Shown piece by piece: positions 8,626-18,996 of a stretch of 39,262 bases of DNA. The DNA comes from Actinomycetota bacterium (GTDB lineage: Bacteria > Actinomycetota > Thermoleophilia > Gaiellales > Gaiellaceae). The stretch is from the NCBI GenBank assembly GCA_013695385.1, contig JACDAN010000239.1:1-39262 (forward strand). Direction: 5' to 3'. Positions within the stretch are counted from its first letter, which is position 1, and each line of letters starts with the position of its first letter. The notes beneath the pieces are model-generated. The model did no database searches. It was not told the DNA's origin and worked only from the letters and a program-made list of their open reading frames with translations. A program made the translations under genes and the position numbers.

Positions 8626-9221
8626 GAGGCGGACATGGTACCTGCGGCCGCGATTCGCCCGCGAACGATCTCCAGGACTTCCTCCGCGGCGCGATGCAGG
8701 TCGTCGTTCACGATCACGTGGTCGAACCGGTCGGAAAGCGCCAACTGCTGCCGTGCGAGGGCCAGCCGCTCCTCGATCTCGCCCGAGCTCTCGGTCGCCC
8801 GGGCGCGCAGGCGTCGCTCGAGCTCCTCGAACGTCGGGGCCGTGACGAAGATGGTGAGGGCCTCGGAGACTTTCTCCTGGACGTACATCGCGCCGTCCGT
8901 CTCGAGGTCGAGGAGGGGGATCCTGCCGGCGGCGCGAATCCGATCGATCTCGGATCTGAGCGTTCCCGACCGCTGACCCCACGGAAAGGTCACGTACTCC
9001 AGGAATTCCTTCTCGGCGAGCTTCCGGTCGAACTCCGCGGCGGGTAGGAACCAGTAGTGCTTGCCGTCCAGCTCGCTCGGACGGCGTTCGCGCGTCGTCG
9101 CCGAAACGGCGAGCTCGAGGTCGGGCATGCGCTCGAGGAGGATGCGCTCGATCGAGCCCTTGCCGGCGCCGGACGTGCCGGTGACGACGAGGACCGGCGA
9201 ACTAGCGGCGGAAGAGGCCAA
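8622..9221 (-). CDS. gmk: Guanylate kinase
   Basis: Gmk phosphorylates GMP (and dGMP) to GDP with ATP. The 199-residue protein has the P-loop VVTGTSGAGKGSIERIL near residues 13-29, the GMP-binding SATTRERRPSELDGKHYWF, and LLDLETDGAMYVQE plus the lid segment RLRARATESSGEI. I use TTG 9221 because no ATG or GTG stands before the P-loop in this frame; it overlaps the mihF stop by 20 bases. Tight packing between mihF and rpoZ suggests one transcript from the pyrimidine operon through to coaBC. Confidence 0.95.
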   Translation of the reverse strand: MASSAASSPVLVVTGTSGAGKGSIERILLERMPDLELAVSATTRERRPSELDGKHYWFLPAAEFDRKLAEKEFLEYVTFPWGQRSGTLRSEIDRIRAAGRIPLLDLETDGAMYVQEKVSEALTIFVTAPTFEELERRLRARATESSGEIEERLALARQQLALSDRFDHVIVNDDLHRAAEEVLEIVRGRIAAAGTMSAS

Positions 9222-9567
9222 TGAGCTCGGCCCGCTGACGGTCCGAGAGACCTCCCACCGTCTTCGACTGGCTGATGCGCGCCTGGGTGAGGAATCTTCC
9301 GGCCTTCACGCGTCCGAACTTCGGGACGGCCATCAGGATGTCGAAGACCTTCGCCGTGGCGACGTATTCGGGGGGCCTGCCGAGGATCTCTTCGATGTCG
9401 GCGAGCCCGTTCTTCAGGTCTCGCTTCAGCTGCGCCCGCTTCACGCGGATGTCGTTCGCGCGCTGGAGGGCCTCCATGCGCTGGTCGCGAGACCGCGCCG
9501 GCGCCTGGGCCTGGGTCTTGACGGAGGCCACGGCGCGGGATACTAACAGCTTGTCCAGAGCGATCAT
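9202..9567 (-). CDS. mihF: Actinobacterial integration host factor
   Basis: mIHF is a nucleoid DNA-binding protein of actinobacteria, unrelated to proteobacterial IHF. The 121-residue product matches the family in its C-terminal 90 residues: basic helix RVKRAQLKRDLKNGLADIEE, then the helix-two-turn-helix part AVPKFGRVKAGRFL and GLSDRQRAELIGLF. The N-terminal 30 residues are extra and basic; an internal ATG (MEALQRANDIRV) would give the usual core. The ATG at 9567 forms ATGA with the pyrD stop, which favours the longer form. pyrF commonly precedes mihF in actinobacteria, but here pyrD does. Confidence 0.9.
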   Translation of the reverse strand: MIALDKLLVSRAVASVKTQAQAPARSRDQRMEALQRANDIRVKRAQLKRDLKNGLADIEEILGRPPEYVATAKVFDILMAVPKFGRVKAGRFLTQARISQSKTVGGLSDRQRAELIGLFRR

Positions 9568-10451
9568 TTGGCCGTATATGCAGGAGTTTTATTTGTTGTC
9601 CTTTTTGACAGCGCAAGTTGCGAGGCTGGCGCATGCGCGATCCCGCGGGCGGCGAGCGGATCCTCGAACCCGAGAGCTGCGGCTGCTTTGTACAGGTCGG
9701 CCCGGACACGGTGAGGGGCTCCGGGGTCGGTGAAGAGCGCGGTTCCGACAGCAACGGCGCTCGCTCCGGCGGCTATCAGCTCGAGCGCATCGCGTCCGGT
9801 CGAGACTCCTCCCATCCCGACGATGGGCAGTCCGGTGGCCCGGTAGCACACGTACACGGCGGCGAGAGCGATCGGCTTCAGCGCCGGTCCGGAGTAGCCA
9901 CCCGCGCCGCGGGCGAGGCGTGGGCGGAGAGTCTCGTCGTCGAGGGCCAGGCCCCGGATGGTGTTGACGAGCGAGAGGCCGTCGGCCCCCGCCGCCTGAG
10001 CCGCGCGGGCCACATCCGCGATGTCCGGCAGCGCCGGCGAGAGCTTTGCGTAGAGCGGAAGCGGCGTCTCGGCCCTGCACGCTGCGACGATCTCGGAGGC
10101 CGCTTCGGGCGCCTCGTCCACGTTCGGGCACGAGAGGTTGAGCTCGATCGTGACATCGGAGAGCCTGGAGCAGGTCTCTGCATACTCGTCGGCCGAAAAG
10201 CCGCCGACGGAGACCCAGATCGGCAAGCCCAGCCCGCGAAGCTGCGGGAGCACGACGGCGAGGAAGCGTTCCCGGCCGGGATTCTGGAGGCCGATCGAGT
10301 TCAGGAGGCCGTGGTCCGTCTCTGCGATCCGAGTCGGGTCGTTGCCCTCGCGTGGGAGCGGTGTCACCGTCTTGGTGACGAACGCGTCGAAGGCGCGGGC
10401 GACCTCGGGCGTTGCGAGGGCGTCGAGGCAGCCCGAGGCGTTCAGGAGCAC
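9564..10451 (-). CDS. pyrD: Dihydroorotate dehydrogenase, class 1B catalytic subunit
   Basis: PyrD oxidises dihydroorotate to orotate and works with PyrK to pass electrons to NAD+. The active-site segment IELNLSCPNVDEAPEA supplies the catalytic Cys of class 1B enzymes, and GLSLVNTIRG and PIVGMGGVSTGRDALEL are the FMN-site regions. The start is GTG 10451, overlapping the pyrK stop by 10 bases; it begins at [12 protein letters not shown], about 15 residues later than most homologues, and a TAA stands 14 codons upstream of the GTG. The C-terminal tail after HAPASQLALSKR is short and basic. Adjacent pyrK supports the 1B heterotetramer. Confidence 0.94.
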   Translation of the reverse strand: MLLNASGCLDALATPEVARAFDAFVTKTVTPLPREGNDPTRIAETDHGLLNSIGLQNPGRERFLAVVLPQLRGLGLPIWVSVGGFSADEYAETCSRLSDVTIELNLSCPNVDEAPEAASEIVAACRAETPLPLYAKLSPALPDIADVARAAQAAGADGLSLVNTIRGLALDDETLRPRLARGAGGYSGPALKPIALAAVYVCYRATGLPIVGMGGVSTGRDALELIAAGASAVAVGTALFTDPGAPHRVRADLYKAAAALGFEDPLAARGIAHAPASQLALSKRTTNKTPAYTAK

Positions 10452-11113
10452 GCAGCCGCCTCCAGCACGGGACCCTCGACGCAGAGCCGCTTATACGTTC
10501 CGTCCAGGTCGACCGCGCACCCGTAACAGGCGCCGTATCCGCAGGCCATCGGCGCCTCCCAGGCGAGTTGCGCGCCGGGGAAGAGTGCGCCGACGGCCTG
10601 CAGCATCCGCTCCGGTCCGCAGGCGAGCACGTCATGGCCGGCAGGGAGGAGCTCTGTGACAAGCCCGGGCTCGACCGCGACCTCCGACCCCGGAAGGAGG
10701 GCGGCGGCCTCCGCGTGATGTGCCGTCCGGAAACCGAGCACGGCGGGTGGGCCGCCCAGCTTCTCGGAGAGATACGGAAGGGGCGCCATGCCGATGCCGC
10801 CCCCGACGAGGAGCGGCCGGTCGACGTCGAGCCGAAAGCCGTTTCCGAGCGGCCCGAGGATCGCCAGCTCGTCACCCGCTTCCAGCGCTGCGAGTGCGCG
10901 GGTGCCCCGCCCGACCGGCTCGAACAAGAAGTCGAGCTCTCCCGGTGGGGCGAGGCAGAGGCTCATCGGCCGTGGCAAGACCCGGCCGGGCGCCTCGAGC
11001 ATGAAGAACTGACCCGGGATTCCCGGTTCCGCCCGGCCCCGTTCCACGCGCAGGAGCCGATACGGGCCGACAGGCTCGTTGGCGAGGACGCTATGCCGTC
11101 CGCGGCTGAGCAT
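10442..11113 (-). CDS. pyrK: Dihydroorotate dehydrogenase electron-transfer subunit
   Basis: PyrK carries FAD and a [2Fe-2S] cluster and shuttles electrons from PyrD to NAD+. In the 223-residue product the FAD-binding [10 protein letters not shown] lies near residue 48, the nucleotide-binding [15 protein letters not shown] near residue 100, and the cluster ligands in [16 protein letters not shown] plus the later LCVEGP Cys (C-x4-C-x2-C-x11-C). The ATG at 11113 lies 23 bases inside carB, and the stop overlaps the pyrD start, so the three genes are probably coupled. Confidence 0.95.
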   Translation of the reverse strand: MLSRGRHSVLANEPVGPYRLLRVERGRAEPGIPGQFFMLEAPGRVLPRPMSLCLAPPGELDFLFEPVGRGTRALAALEAGDELAILGPLGNGFRLDVDRPLLVGGGIGMAPLPYLSEKLGGPPAVLGFRTAHHAEAAALLPGSEVAVEPGLVTELLPAGHDVLACGPERMLQAVGALFPGAQLAWEAPMACGYGACYGCAVDLDGTYKRLCVEGPVLEAAACS

Positions 11114-14100
11114 CGATGCGCTCCTGGAGGGAGAGGACGTCCTCGCCGCGGGCGTGTGCGATCGCGTGAACCGCTGCCGCGGCCCCGCTCGCCGTCGTGA
11201 TGCAGGGGATACGCGCGGCGAGTGCGGCCTCCCGGATGCGATATCCGTCCGTCCGGGCTCCCGATCCCTGCGGCGTGTTGATCACGAGATGGCAACGGCT
11301 GCGGCGGAGGAGATCGACGACGGTCGAGCCCTCCCCCGTCTCCGCAACCTTTCGAACGTGCTCGACCGCCAGGCCCGCGGCCGCGAGCGTCCGGGCGGTT
11401 CCGCTCGTCGCGGCGAGGGCGAAGCCGAGCCTCGAGAGCGCGGTGGCCACGGGCACCACCGCACGCTTGTCCTGGTCTCGCACCGAGAGAAACGCAGTGC
11501 CCGATGCCGGAAGTGGCCGGCCCGCCGCGCGCTCGGCCTTTGCAAGCGCGGTCGGGTAGTCGGCGGCAGACGCCATTACCTCGCCGGTGGAGCGCATCTC
11601 CGGGCCGAGAACGGCGTCCGACCCGGGAAAGCGCCTGAACGGGAAGACGGCCGCCTTGACACTGACCTGCTGCAGATCGTTCAAAGCGGGCAGGTGGAGG
11701 TCGGCCAACCGGGTACCGGCGGCCAGGCGGCAGGCGGCATCGACGAGGTTGAGGCCGATCGCCTTGCTCGCGAACGGCACGGTCCGTGAGGCGCGGGGAT
11801 TCGCCTCGAGGACGTAGACAGACCCGTCGAGAATCGCCAGCTGGACGTTCACGAGCCCGACGACGCCGAGCGCCGGAGCGAGCGTGGAGACGGTCTCCTC
11901 GATCTCGGCCCGCAGGGCGGCATCTAGCCCGGGAGGCGGAAGCACGCAACTGGAATCGCCCGAGTGGATGCCGGCTTCCTCCACATGCTGCATCACTGCG
12001 GCGACGAACGTCGTCGCCCCGTCGCAAAGCGCGTCGACGTCGATCTCCAGCGCGCCTTCCAGGAAACGGTCGACGAGGAAGCGGGAGCCCGGATGGACGT
12101 TCGCCGCGACGCCCTCCGGTTCGTAGCAGACCGCCATCTGCCGCCCTCCGAGCACGTAGGACGGTCGCACGAGCACCGGATACCCGATCTCCTCGGCCGC
12201 CGCGATCGCCTCGGACTGGGAGCTCGCCATGCGCCAGTCGGGCACCGCGATCCCGAGGTCGCGGCAGAGCGAGCCGAACCGCTCCCGGTCCTCCGCAAGG
12301 TCGACCGCGTCGAACGGGGTCCCGAGGATCGCGAAGCCCGCCGCCTCCAGCGCCCTGGCGAGCTTGAGCGGGGTCTGGCCGCCGAATTGGATGACGACCC
12401 CGACCGGGTGCTCCCGCTCGCAGACCGCCAGAACCTCCTCGATCCCTAGGGGCTCGAAGTACAGCCGGTCAGAGGTGTCGTAATCGGTGGAGACCGTCTC
12501 GGGGTTGCAGTTGACCATCACGGTCTCGAAGCCGAGCGCCCGAAAGCTCTGCGCCGCGTGGACGCAGCAATAGTCGAACTCGATCCCCTGACCGATGCGG
12601 TTCGGGCCAGAGCCGAGGATCACGACCACTCCCCGCTTCCCGGTCGTCTCGGGCGCCGCTGGGGGTGCGGGGCCGGAGGGGACAGTGCTGTGAGGCACGG
12701 CCCCGCAAGGCACCGTGCCGCCAGCGGTGTCAGGCAGTGGCGGAGCCGGGCTCTGCCCGGCGGGAGCGACTGCCGGCGAGACGGGCGGGGCTTCGTCCGC
12801 CTCGCCCCAGGTGGAGTAGTAGTAGGTGGAGGCAGCCTCGACCTCACCGGCGCAGGAGTCGACGCGGCGGAAGGCAGGGCGCACGCCCCACGCTCTCCTC
12901 CGCGCCCGGACGGCGTCCTCGGACGCGTCGCACGCCACGCCGATCTCGCGGTCGGACAACCCGAGCCGCTTCAGACGGAGGAAGTCGTCGGCGACGAGCG
13001 CGTCGAGCGAGTTGATCTCTTCGACCGCGCGCCCGACGCGCGCTAGTTCCGCTTCGAACCACGGGTGAAGGCCGGTGGGCTCCCAGGCGTCGTCGATCTC
13101 ACGCGCGCGGCGAGCCTTCAGGAAGGCCTCGGTGAACGTTCGCCCGATTCCCATCGTCTCGCCGACCGATTTCATCTGTGTCCCGAGCGTGCGGTCGGCG
13201 CCCGGGAACTTCTCGAAGGCGAAGCGTGGGAACTTGACGACGACGTAGTCGAGAGTGGGCTCGAAGCTCGCCGGCGTCGTCCCGGTCAGGTCGTTCGGGA
13301 TCTCGTCGAGCGTGTAGCCGACCGCGAGCTTCGCCGCCACCTTCGCGATCGGGTACCCGGTCGCCTTCGAAGCGAGCGCCGACGAGCGGGAGACGCGCGG
13401 GTTCATCTCGATCACGCGCAGGGCACCCGACTCCCGCTCGCGGGCGAACTGAATGTTGGCGCCGCCCGTCTCGACGCCCACGGCCCGGATGATCGCGGCG
13501 GCGGCGTCGCGGAGCTCCTGATACGCCTCGTCCGGGAGCGTCATCTGCGGCGCCACCGTCACGGAGTCGCCGGTGTGGACGCCCATCGGGTCGAGGTTCT
13601 CGATCGAGCAGACGACGATCACGTTGTCGTTCCGGTCGCGCATGAGCTCGAGCTCGAACTCGTCCCAGCCGAGCAGCGACTCTTCGACGAGCACCTGGCC
13701 GACCGGGCTCTCCGAGAGCGCCCGCTCGAGCATGCCCACGAACTCGTCTTCCGACCGGGCAGTGCCGCCGCCGTGACCTCCGAGCGTGAATGAAGGACGC
13801 AGGATCACGGGAAAGGTCAGCTCCCTCGGGACGTCGGCCCAGCCGTTGACGACCGTCGAGGACGGTACGCGGTGCCCCGCCAACCGTACGGTGTCCCGAA
13901 ACTGCTCGCGATCCTCGGCCCGGTGGATCACGTCGATTCCGGCCCCGATCAGCTCGACGCCCAGCTCGTTGAGGATCCCCGCCTCCGCCAGCTCAACGGC
14001 GAGATTGAGAGCAGTCTGGCCGCCCAGGGTCGGCAGCAGCGCGTCCGGCCGCTCCCGGGCCAGCACGCCCGCAACGCCCTCCAGGTCGAGGGGCTCGACG

Positions 14101-14294
14101 TAGGTGCGGTCGGCGAAACCGGGGTCGGTCATGATCGTCGCGGGGTTCGAGTTGACGACGATCGTGCGAAAGCCGTCTTCGCGGAGCACCTTCAGCGCCT
14201 GGCACCCGGCATAGTCGAACTCGCACGCCTGGCCGATGACGATCGGGCCGGAGCCGATCACGCAGATGGATCTGAGGTCAGGCCGCCTTGGCAA
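11091..14294 (-). CDS. carB: Carbamoyl-phosphate synthase large subunit
   Basis: CarB makes carbamoyl phosphate from bicarbonate, ATP and ammonia delivered by CarA. The 1067-residue product has both ATP-grasp halves: [17 protein letters not shown] then [12 protein letters not shown] in the first, and [20 protein letters not shown] then [11 protein letters not shown] in the second, followed by the MGS-like regulatory domain ([28 protein letters not shown]). The start is TTG 14294, with AGGAGG about 12 bases upstream, overlapping carA by 17 bases. Between the halves (about residues 499-547) sits a Pro/Ala-rich stretch that most CarB proteins lack; its DNA is palindrome-rich and is listed separately. 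Reading frame is kept. Confidence 0.97.
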   Translation of the reverse strand: MPRRPDLRSICVIGSGPIVIGQACEFDYAGCQALKVLREDGFRTIVVNSNPATIMTDPGFADRTYVEPLDLEGVAGVLARERPDALLPTLGGQTALNLAVELAEAGILNELGVELIGAGIDVIHRAEDREQFRDTVRLAGHRVPSSTVVNGWADVPRELTFPVILRPSFTLGGHGGGTARSEDEFVGMLERALSESPVGQVLVEESLLGWDEFELELMRDRNDNVIVVCSIENLDPMGVHTGDSVTVAPQMTLPDEAYQELRDAAAAIIRAVGVETGGANIQFARERESGALRVIEMNPRVSRSSALASKATGYPIAKVAAKLAVGYTLDEIPNDLTGTTPASFEPTLDYVVVKFPRFAFEKFPGADRTLGTQMKSVGETMGIGRTFTEAFLKARRAREIDDAWEPTGLHPWFEAELARVGRAVEEINSLDALVADDFLRLKRLGLSDREIGVACDASEDAVRARRRAWGVRPAFRRVDSCAGEVEAASTYYYSTWGEADEAPPVSPAVAPAGQSPAPPLPDTAGGTVPCGAVPHSTVPSGPAPPAAPETTGKRGVVVILGSGPNRIGQGIEFDYCCVHAAQSFRALGFETVMVNCNPETVSTDYDTSDRLYFEPLGIEEVLAVCEREHPVGVVIQFGGQTPLKLARALEAAGFAILGTPFDAVDLAEDRERFGSLCRDLGIAVPDWRMASSQSEAIAAAEEIGYPVLVRPSYVLGGRQMAVCYEPEGVAANVHPGSRFLVDRFLEGALEIDVDALCDGATTFVAAVMQHVEEAGIHSGDSSCVLPPPGLDAALRAEIEETVSTLAPALGVVGLVNVQLAILDGSVYVLEANPRASRTVPFASKAIGLNLVDAACRLAAGTRLADLHLPALNDLQQVSVKAAVFPFRRFPGSDAVLGPEMRSTGEVMASAADYPTALAKAERAAGRPLPASGTAFLSVRDQDKRAVVPVATALSRLGFALAATSGTARTLAAAGLAVEHVRKVAETGEGSTVVDLLRRSRCHLVINTPQGSGARTDGYRIREAALAARIPCITTASGAAAAVHAIAHARGEDVLSLQERIDAQPRTA
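12661..12790. repeat. Palindrome-rich in-frame insertion in the carB linker
   Basis: The DNA encoding the Pro/Ala linker contains GGCACGG at 12694-12700 and CCGTGCC at 12713-12719 as a stem with a 12-base loop, the near-palindrome GGCACCGTGCC at 12709-12719, and further short inverted pieces such as GGAGCCGGGCTCTGCCCGGC near 12750-12770. It looks like a small REP-type element that entered the gene in frame. Whether copies exist elsewhere in the genome cannot be seen here. Confidence 0.45.
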
Positions 14295-15327
14295 TGCCCG
14301 AGCACACCTCCTCGACCCACGTCTCGAGGAGCGGCCAGGCGTCGTGTGGGCCGGGACCCGCCTCCGGGTGGAACTGCACCGACCTCGCGTTCAGCTCGGG
14401 GAACTCGAGCCCTTCGACCGTGCCGTCGTAGAGCGAGACGTAGGCCGCTTCGCCGGCGGCCGACGGCCGCACTGCGAAGCCGTGGTTTTGAGCGGTGACG
14501 AGCACGCGGCCGGTCGCCTTCTCCAGCACGGGGTGGTTCGCGCCGCGGTGACCGAACGGCAGCTTGAACGTGTCGTGGCCCGTGGCGATGGCGAGCAGCT
14601 GATGGCCGAGGCAGATCCCGTAGACGGGAACCCGGCCGAGCAGGGCACGCACCGTGGCGATCTGGGCGCCGAGCGGCTCGGGATCTCCGGGCCCGTTGGA
14701 GAGAACGACGCCGTCGAAGCCGACCAGCTCCTCGGCCTCGGCCTGGTGCGGAAACACGGCAACCGCAGCGCCCGCCTTCGCGAGGCGGCGGAGGATCGAG
14801 CGCTTGCAGCCGTAGTCCACGACGGCTATTCGGGCCCTGCCGGCCTCCGAATAGTCGTACGGCCCGGGCGTCGAGACCGACTCGCAGAGCGCCCGTCCCA
14901 CCATCGTCGGCTGCTCCTGAATCGCCCGGAGGGTCTCTTCGACCGAGGCGTCGCCGGCGACGACCGCTGCGCGCATCGCGCCTCCCCGGCGCAGCTGCAG
15001 GACGAGCGACCGGGTGTCGATCCCCGACAGCGCAGGGAGCCCGCGTTCGAGGAGCCAGTCCGTCCAGGCCGGTCCTCGCACCTCGCGCATCACGACTCCC
15101 CGTGCATGAGCCCGGCCGGACTCCGACCGCTCGGAGGCGACGCCGTAGTTGCCCACCATCGGCGCCGAGAAGCAGACGATCTGTTCGGCGTAGCTCGGGT
15201 CGGTGACGACCTCCTGGTACCCCGTCATGGCCGTCGTGAACACCGCCTCGCCGAACGCGAATCCTGGCGCTCCGACCGACTCGCCGTGAAAGATCGCTCC
15301 GTCCTCGAGCGCGAGGAATCCGGTCAC
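14278..15327 (-). CDS. carA: Carbamoyl-phosphate synthase small (glutaminase) subunit
   Basis: CarA hydrolyses glutamine and channels ammonia to CarB. The GTG at 15327 ([17 protein letters not shown]) gives 349 residues; its GTGA overlaps the pyrC stop. The N-terminal CPSase domain has [17 protein letters not shown]; the class I glutamine amidotransferase domain has [12 protein letters not shown], the nucleophile in [12 protein letters not shown] and the His-Glu pair in [13 protein letters not shown] longer open frame upstream is pyrC antiphase sequence. Length and motifs are typical. Confidence 0.96.
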   Translation of the reverse strand: MTGFLALEDGAIFHGESVGAPGFAFGEAVFTTAMTGYQEVVTDPSYAEQIVCFSAPMVGNYGVASERSESGRAHARGVVMREVRGPAWTDWLLERGLPALSGIDTRSLVLQLRRGGAMRAAVVAGDASVEETLRAIQEQPTMVGRALCESVSTPGPYDYSEAGRARIAVVDYGCKRSILRRLAKAGAAVAVFPHQAEAEELVGFDGVVLSNGPGDPEPLGAQIATVRALLGRVPVYGICLGHQLLAIATGHDTFKLPFGHRGANHPVLEKATGRVLVTAQNHGFAVRPSAAGEAAYVSLYDGTVEGLEFPELNARSVQFHPEAGPGPHDAWPLLETWVEEVCSGIAKAA

Positions 15328-16640
15328 GCTTCGAACACCGTCCTCCCGGCGGCAACCGTCATCCGCACCTTTCCGGTCAGGTGCCGGCCGAGGAGCCACG
15401 AGTTTGCCGACCGAGAGCGGAAGACGCCCTCGTCGACTCGCCAACCTGCGCGGGTGTCGAGCAGGACGAGGTTCGCGCGCTCGCCCACTGCGATCCTCGG
15501 CACCGGCAGGCCGTAGGCCGCGGCCGGTCCGGCCGACATGCGCTGGAGCAGCGCCTCGAGCCGGAGCAGTCCGGGCTCCACGAGGTACGTGTACAGCGCC
15601 GCGAACGCCGTCTCGAGCCCGGTGACGCCGAACGGCGCCGCTTCGAACGGAACGTCCTTCTCGTGCCGGGCGTGCGGGGCATGGTCGGTGGCGACCGCCT
15701 GGATCGTGCCGTCCCGAAGCCCCTCCAAGAGCGCTGCCCGGTCATCCGTCGAGCGCACCGGGGGGTTCATCTTCAGGTTCGGGTCGAGCGAGCGCAGCGC
15801 GTCGTCGGTCAGGCAGAGGTGGTGCGGAGTGACCTCGGCCGTGGCACCGACACCCGCTGTGCGCGCCGCGCGGAGGGCTTCGACCGACTCGCGTGCCGAG
15901 AGGTGGAGCAGGTGGACGGGCCGACCCTCGTAGGCAGCAAGGGAGAGATCGCGCTCGACCATCAGGCTCTCGGCGACCGAGGGGTAGCCGGCGAACCCGA
16001 GCTCGGCCGAGACGGCGCCCTCGTGCATCTGACCCGATCGTGAGAGCGTCGTCTCCTCGCAGTGGAGGGCAAGCGGACGCCCGCTGACGGCGCCGTACTG
16101 CAGCGCCCTTCGCATCAGTCCGGGGGTCGCAACCGGCTCTCCGTCGTCGGTGAAGCCTGCGGCGCCCGCCTCGGCGAGCGCGCCCATCTCCGTGAGCTCG
16201 GTCCCCTCCAGGCCTTTGCTGATCGCCGCCAGGAAGCCGACCGGAATCTCCGCGTCCGACGCGGCGGCCTCCACCAGCGACCCGAGCACCGCTGCGGAGT
16301 CGACCACCGGGTCGGTGTTCGGCATGGCGAGGATCGCGCAGTAGCCGCCGGCGGCAGCGGCCTGCGTGCCGCTTGCGATCGTCTCCTCGTCCTCGCGCCC
16401 CGGCGTCCGCAGGTGGACGTGCGGATCCACGAAGGCAGGTGCGAGCACCAGGCCCTCGCCGTCGACGACGCGGTGGGCGTTCGGATCGAGCCGCGCGCCG
16501 AGCTCGGCGATCGTCCCGGCGTCGATGCGGACGTCCATCACGCCGTCCACGTCCGCCCCCGGATCGAGGACGCGGGCCCCGCGAACGAGGAGGTTCTCGC
16601 CTGGGATGTCTTTTCCGAACAGGATGGACGGGGCTGCCAT
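15324..16640 (-). CDS. pyrC: Dihydroorotase, class I
   Basis: PyrC cyclises carbamoyl aspartate to dihydroorotate. The 438-residue amidohydrolase has the zinc-binding FVDPHVHLRTPGREDEE near residue 70, the general-base region ATDHAPHARHEKD and substrate-binding AILAMPNTDPVVDS. The ATG at 16640 directly follows the pyrB TAG with no spacer. The length fits the long class I (PyrC-Bacillus type) rather than the short E. coli type. The metal ligand His residues in LHCEE and LLHLSA are also present, so it should be active rather than a PyrX-like relic. Confidence 0.96.
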   Translation of the reverse strand: MAAPSILFGKDIPGENLLVRGARVLDPGADVDGVMDVRIDAGTIAELGARLDPNAHRVVDGEGLVLAPAFVDPHVHLRTPGREDEETIASGTQAAAAGGYCAILAMPNTDPVVDSAAVLGSLVEAAASDAEIPVGFLAAISKGLEGTELTEMGALAEAGAAGFTDDGEPVATPGLMRRALQYGAVSGRPLALHCEETTLSRSGQMHEGAVSAELGFAGYPSVAESLMVERDLSLAAYEGRPVHLLHLSARESVEALRAARTAGVGATAEVTPHHLCLTDDALRSLDPNLKMNPPVRSTDDRAALLEGLRDGTIQAVATDHAPHARHEKDVPFEAAPFGVTGLETAFAALYTYLVEPGLLRLEALLQRMSAGPAAAYGLPVPRIAVGERANLVLLDTRAGWRVDEGVFRSRSANSWLLGRHLTGKVRMTVAAGRTVFEA

Positions 16641-17636
16641 CTACGCCACCTCCGTCAAGGCTGCGGCCTTCACGCCGACCGGCCCGGAGGTCAGGAGGTC
16701 GTAGAGCACCGCCATGCGGGTGACGAGCCCGGCGCGCACCTGGGTCTCGATCAGCGCGTCGGTCGCGTCGGCCACGCGCGCGTCGATCTCGACGCCGCGG
16801 TTCATCGGCCCGGGATGCATTACTTTCTGCCCCGGGCGGAGACGCTCCGGAGTGACGCCCCAGCGCTCGCTGTACTCCCTGAGGCTGGGGACGTAATTCG
16901 CACCTTCGAGCATCCGCTCCCGCTGCATCCGCAGCACGTAGACCACGTCGGCCGCGGCGATCGTCCCGATCTCCGTCGAGGTCGCGCAGCCCATGGCCTC
17001 GATCCCGCGCGGCAGGAGCGTCGGGGGTCCGACCAGCGTCGTGCGCGCACCGACGAGGTCCAGTGCCTGGACGAGCGAGCGCGCCACGCGCGAATGGAGG
17101 ACGTCGCCGACGATCGCGACGTGCAGCCCCTCGAGCCGGCCGAACTCCTCCTGGAGCGTGTAGAGGTCGAGCAGCGCCTGGGTCGGGTGCTGGTGCTTGC
17201 CGTCGCCGGCGTTCACGACGTGTGCGCCCGTCACCCCTGCAACGAGGTGCGCGCCGCCGATCTGCGGATGGCGGATGACGATGATGTCGGGGTCGTACGC
17301 CCCAAGCGTCAGCGCGGTGTCCTTCAGGGACTCGCCCTTGTCGACCGCCGAGCCTGAGGCCTTGATCGACATCGTGTCCGCCGAGAGCCGTTTCGCCGCC
17401 AGCTCGAAGCTCGACGAGGTGCGGGTGGAGGACTCGAAGAAGACGTTGACGACGAGCCGTCCGCGGAGTGTGGGCAGCTTCTTCATCTCGCGCTCGAGGG
17501 AGCGAGAGAAGTTGCGTGCGGTGCCGAGCAGGCGCTCGACATCCGCTCGGGTCAGGTCTGCGATCGACAGCAGGTGCCGGCGCTCGAGCGAGGGCGGCGG
17601 CAGCAGGTCGTCTCGCATGACGCGGATCTCAGCCAT
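16641..17636 (-). CDS. pyrB: Aspartate carbamoyltransferase catalytic subunit
   Basis: PyrB condenses carbamoyl phosphate with aspartate, the committed pyrimidine step. The ATG at 17636 (MAEIRVMRDDLLPPPS) gives 331 residues and overlaps the pyrR stop by 8 bases. Motifs: FFESSTRTSSSFE (carbamoyl-phosphate site), SAVDKGESLKDT with the loop Lys, GKHQHPTQALLDL and HPGPMNRGVEID. No regulatory pyrI gene is present in the window, as expected for a PyrR-controlled operon. The longer frame upstream is not used. Confidence 0.96.
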   Translation of the reverse strand: MAEIRVMRDDLLPPPSLERRHLLSIADLTRADVERLLGTARNFSRSLEREMKKLPTLRGRLVVNVFFESSTRTSSSFELAAKRLSADTMSIKASGSAVDKGESLKDTALTLGAYDPDIIVIRHPQIGGAHLVAGVTGAHVVNAGDGKHQHPTQALLDLYTLQEEFGRLEGLHVAIVGDVLHSRVARSLVQALDLVGARTTLVGPPTLLPRGIEAMGCATSTEIGTIAAADVVYVLRMQRERMLEGANYVPSLREYSERWGVTPERLRPGQKVMHPGPMNRGVEIDARVADATDALIETQVRAGLVTRMAVLYDLLTSGPVGVKAAALTEVA

Positions 17637-18219
17637 GGCTCTCCTCTTCCGGGCTCGGGACGAGGAGGACACGGTCGACCTCGTCGACCTCGACGAGCTG
17701 GACCTGGACGCGCTCGCCGCGAGAAGTCGGCAGGTTCTTGCCGACGTAGTCGGGACGGATGGGAAGCTCCCTGTGACCACGGTCGGCGAGGCACGCCAGC
17801 TGCACGCGCGCAGGCCGCCCATAGTCGAAGAGGGCGTCGATCGCAGCCCTGATCGTCCGGCCCGTGTAGAGGACGTCGTCGACGAGCACGCACGTCATCC
17901 CCTCGAGCGCAAACTCGAGCCTCGTCGACCGGACGATCGGCTGGGCCTGCCGCGGCGGCTCGCCGCCGCGCACCTGGACGTCGTCTCTGTAGAAGGTGAT
18001 GTCGAGCGAACCGCTCGCCAGTTCCTCGCCGCTGAGCTCGTGGATCAGGCGCCGGACCCGCTGGGCGAGCGGGACGCCGCGGGTGTGGATGCCGATGAGC
18101 GCAACCCGCTCGAGCTCCGGGTTCGCCTCGATGATCTCGTGCGCGATCCGCGTCAGAGTCCGGGCGATCGCGGCTTCGTCCAGCAGGATCGTGGCCTTCG
18201 TCTGGGCAGGCAGCGTCAA
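17629..18219 (-). CDS. pyrR: PyrR, pyrimidine operon RNA-binding regulator / uracil phosphoribosyltransferase
   Basis: PyrR senses UMP/UTP and represses the operon by binding its mRNA; it also has UPRTase activity. The 196-residue protein has the PRPP-binding motif CVLVDDVLYTGRTIRAA, IGIHTRGVPLAQR and basic positions such as DITFYRDDVQVRGG typical of PyrR. The start is TTG 18219, five bases after AAAGGAG. That ribosome binding site is buried in a predicted PyrR-binding hairpin, so the gene is likely autoregulated at translation. It heads the pyrBC-carAB-pyrKD run. Confidence 0.95.
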   Translation of the reverse strand: MTLPAQTKATILLDEAAIARTLTRIAHEIIEANPELERVALIGIHTRGVPLAQRVRRLIHELSGEELASGSLDITFYRDDVQVRGGEPPRQAQPIVRSTRLEFALEGMTCVLVDDVLYTGRTIRAAIDALFDYGRPARVQLACLADRGHRELPIRPDYVGKNLPTSRGERVQVQLVEVDEVDRVLLVPSPEEESHG

Positions 18220-18224
18220 CCGCT

Positions 18225-18258
18225 CTCCTTTCCGGCCTCTCCGGACCGAGTTAAAGGA
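18225..18258 (-). promoter_or_regulatory. PyrR-binding RNA hairpin masking the pyrR ribosome binding site
   Basis: Read on the minus strand, the leader has UCCUUU (18258-18253) pairing with AAAGGA (18231-18226), and between them GGUCCGGAGAGGCC, which fits the PyrR binding-loop consensus UCCnGnGAGG. The AAAGGAG that serves as pyrR ribosome binding site is the 3' strand of the lower stem. No terminator follows, so binding would block translation rather than cause attenuation. PyrR translational repression is known in mycobacteria; use here is a strong inference. Confidence 0.8.
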
Positions 18259-18276
18259 CGTGAAGCGAGGGGGAGG

Positions 18277-18994
<718 letters not shown>

Positions 18995-18996
<2 letters not shown>

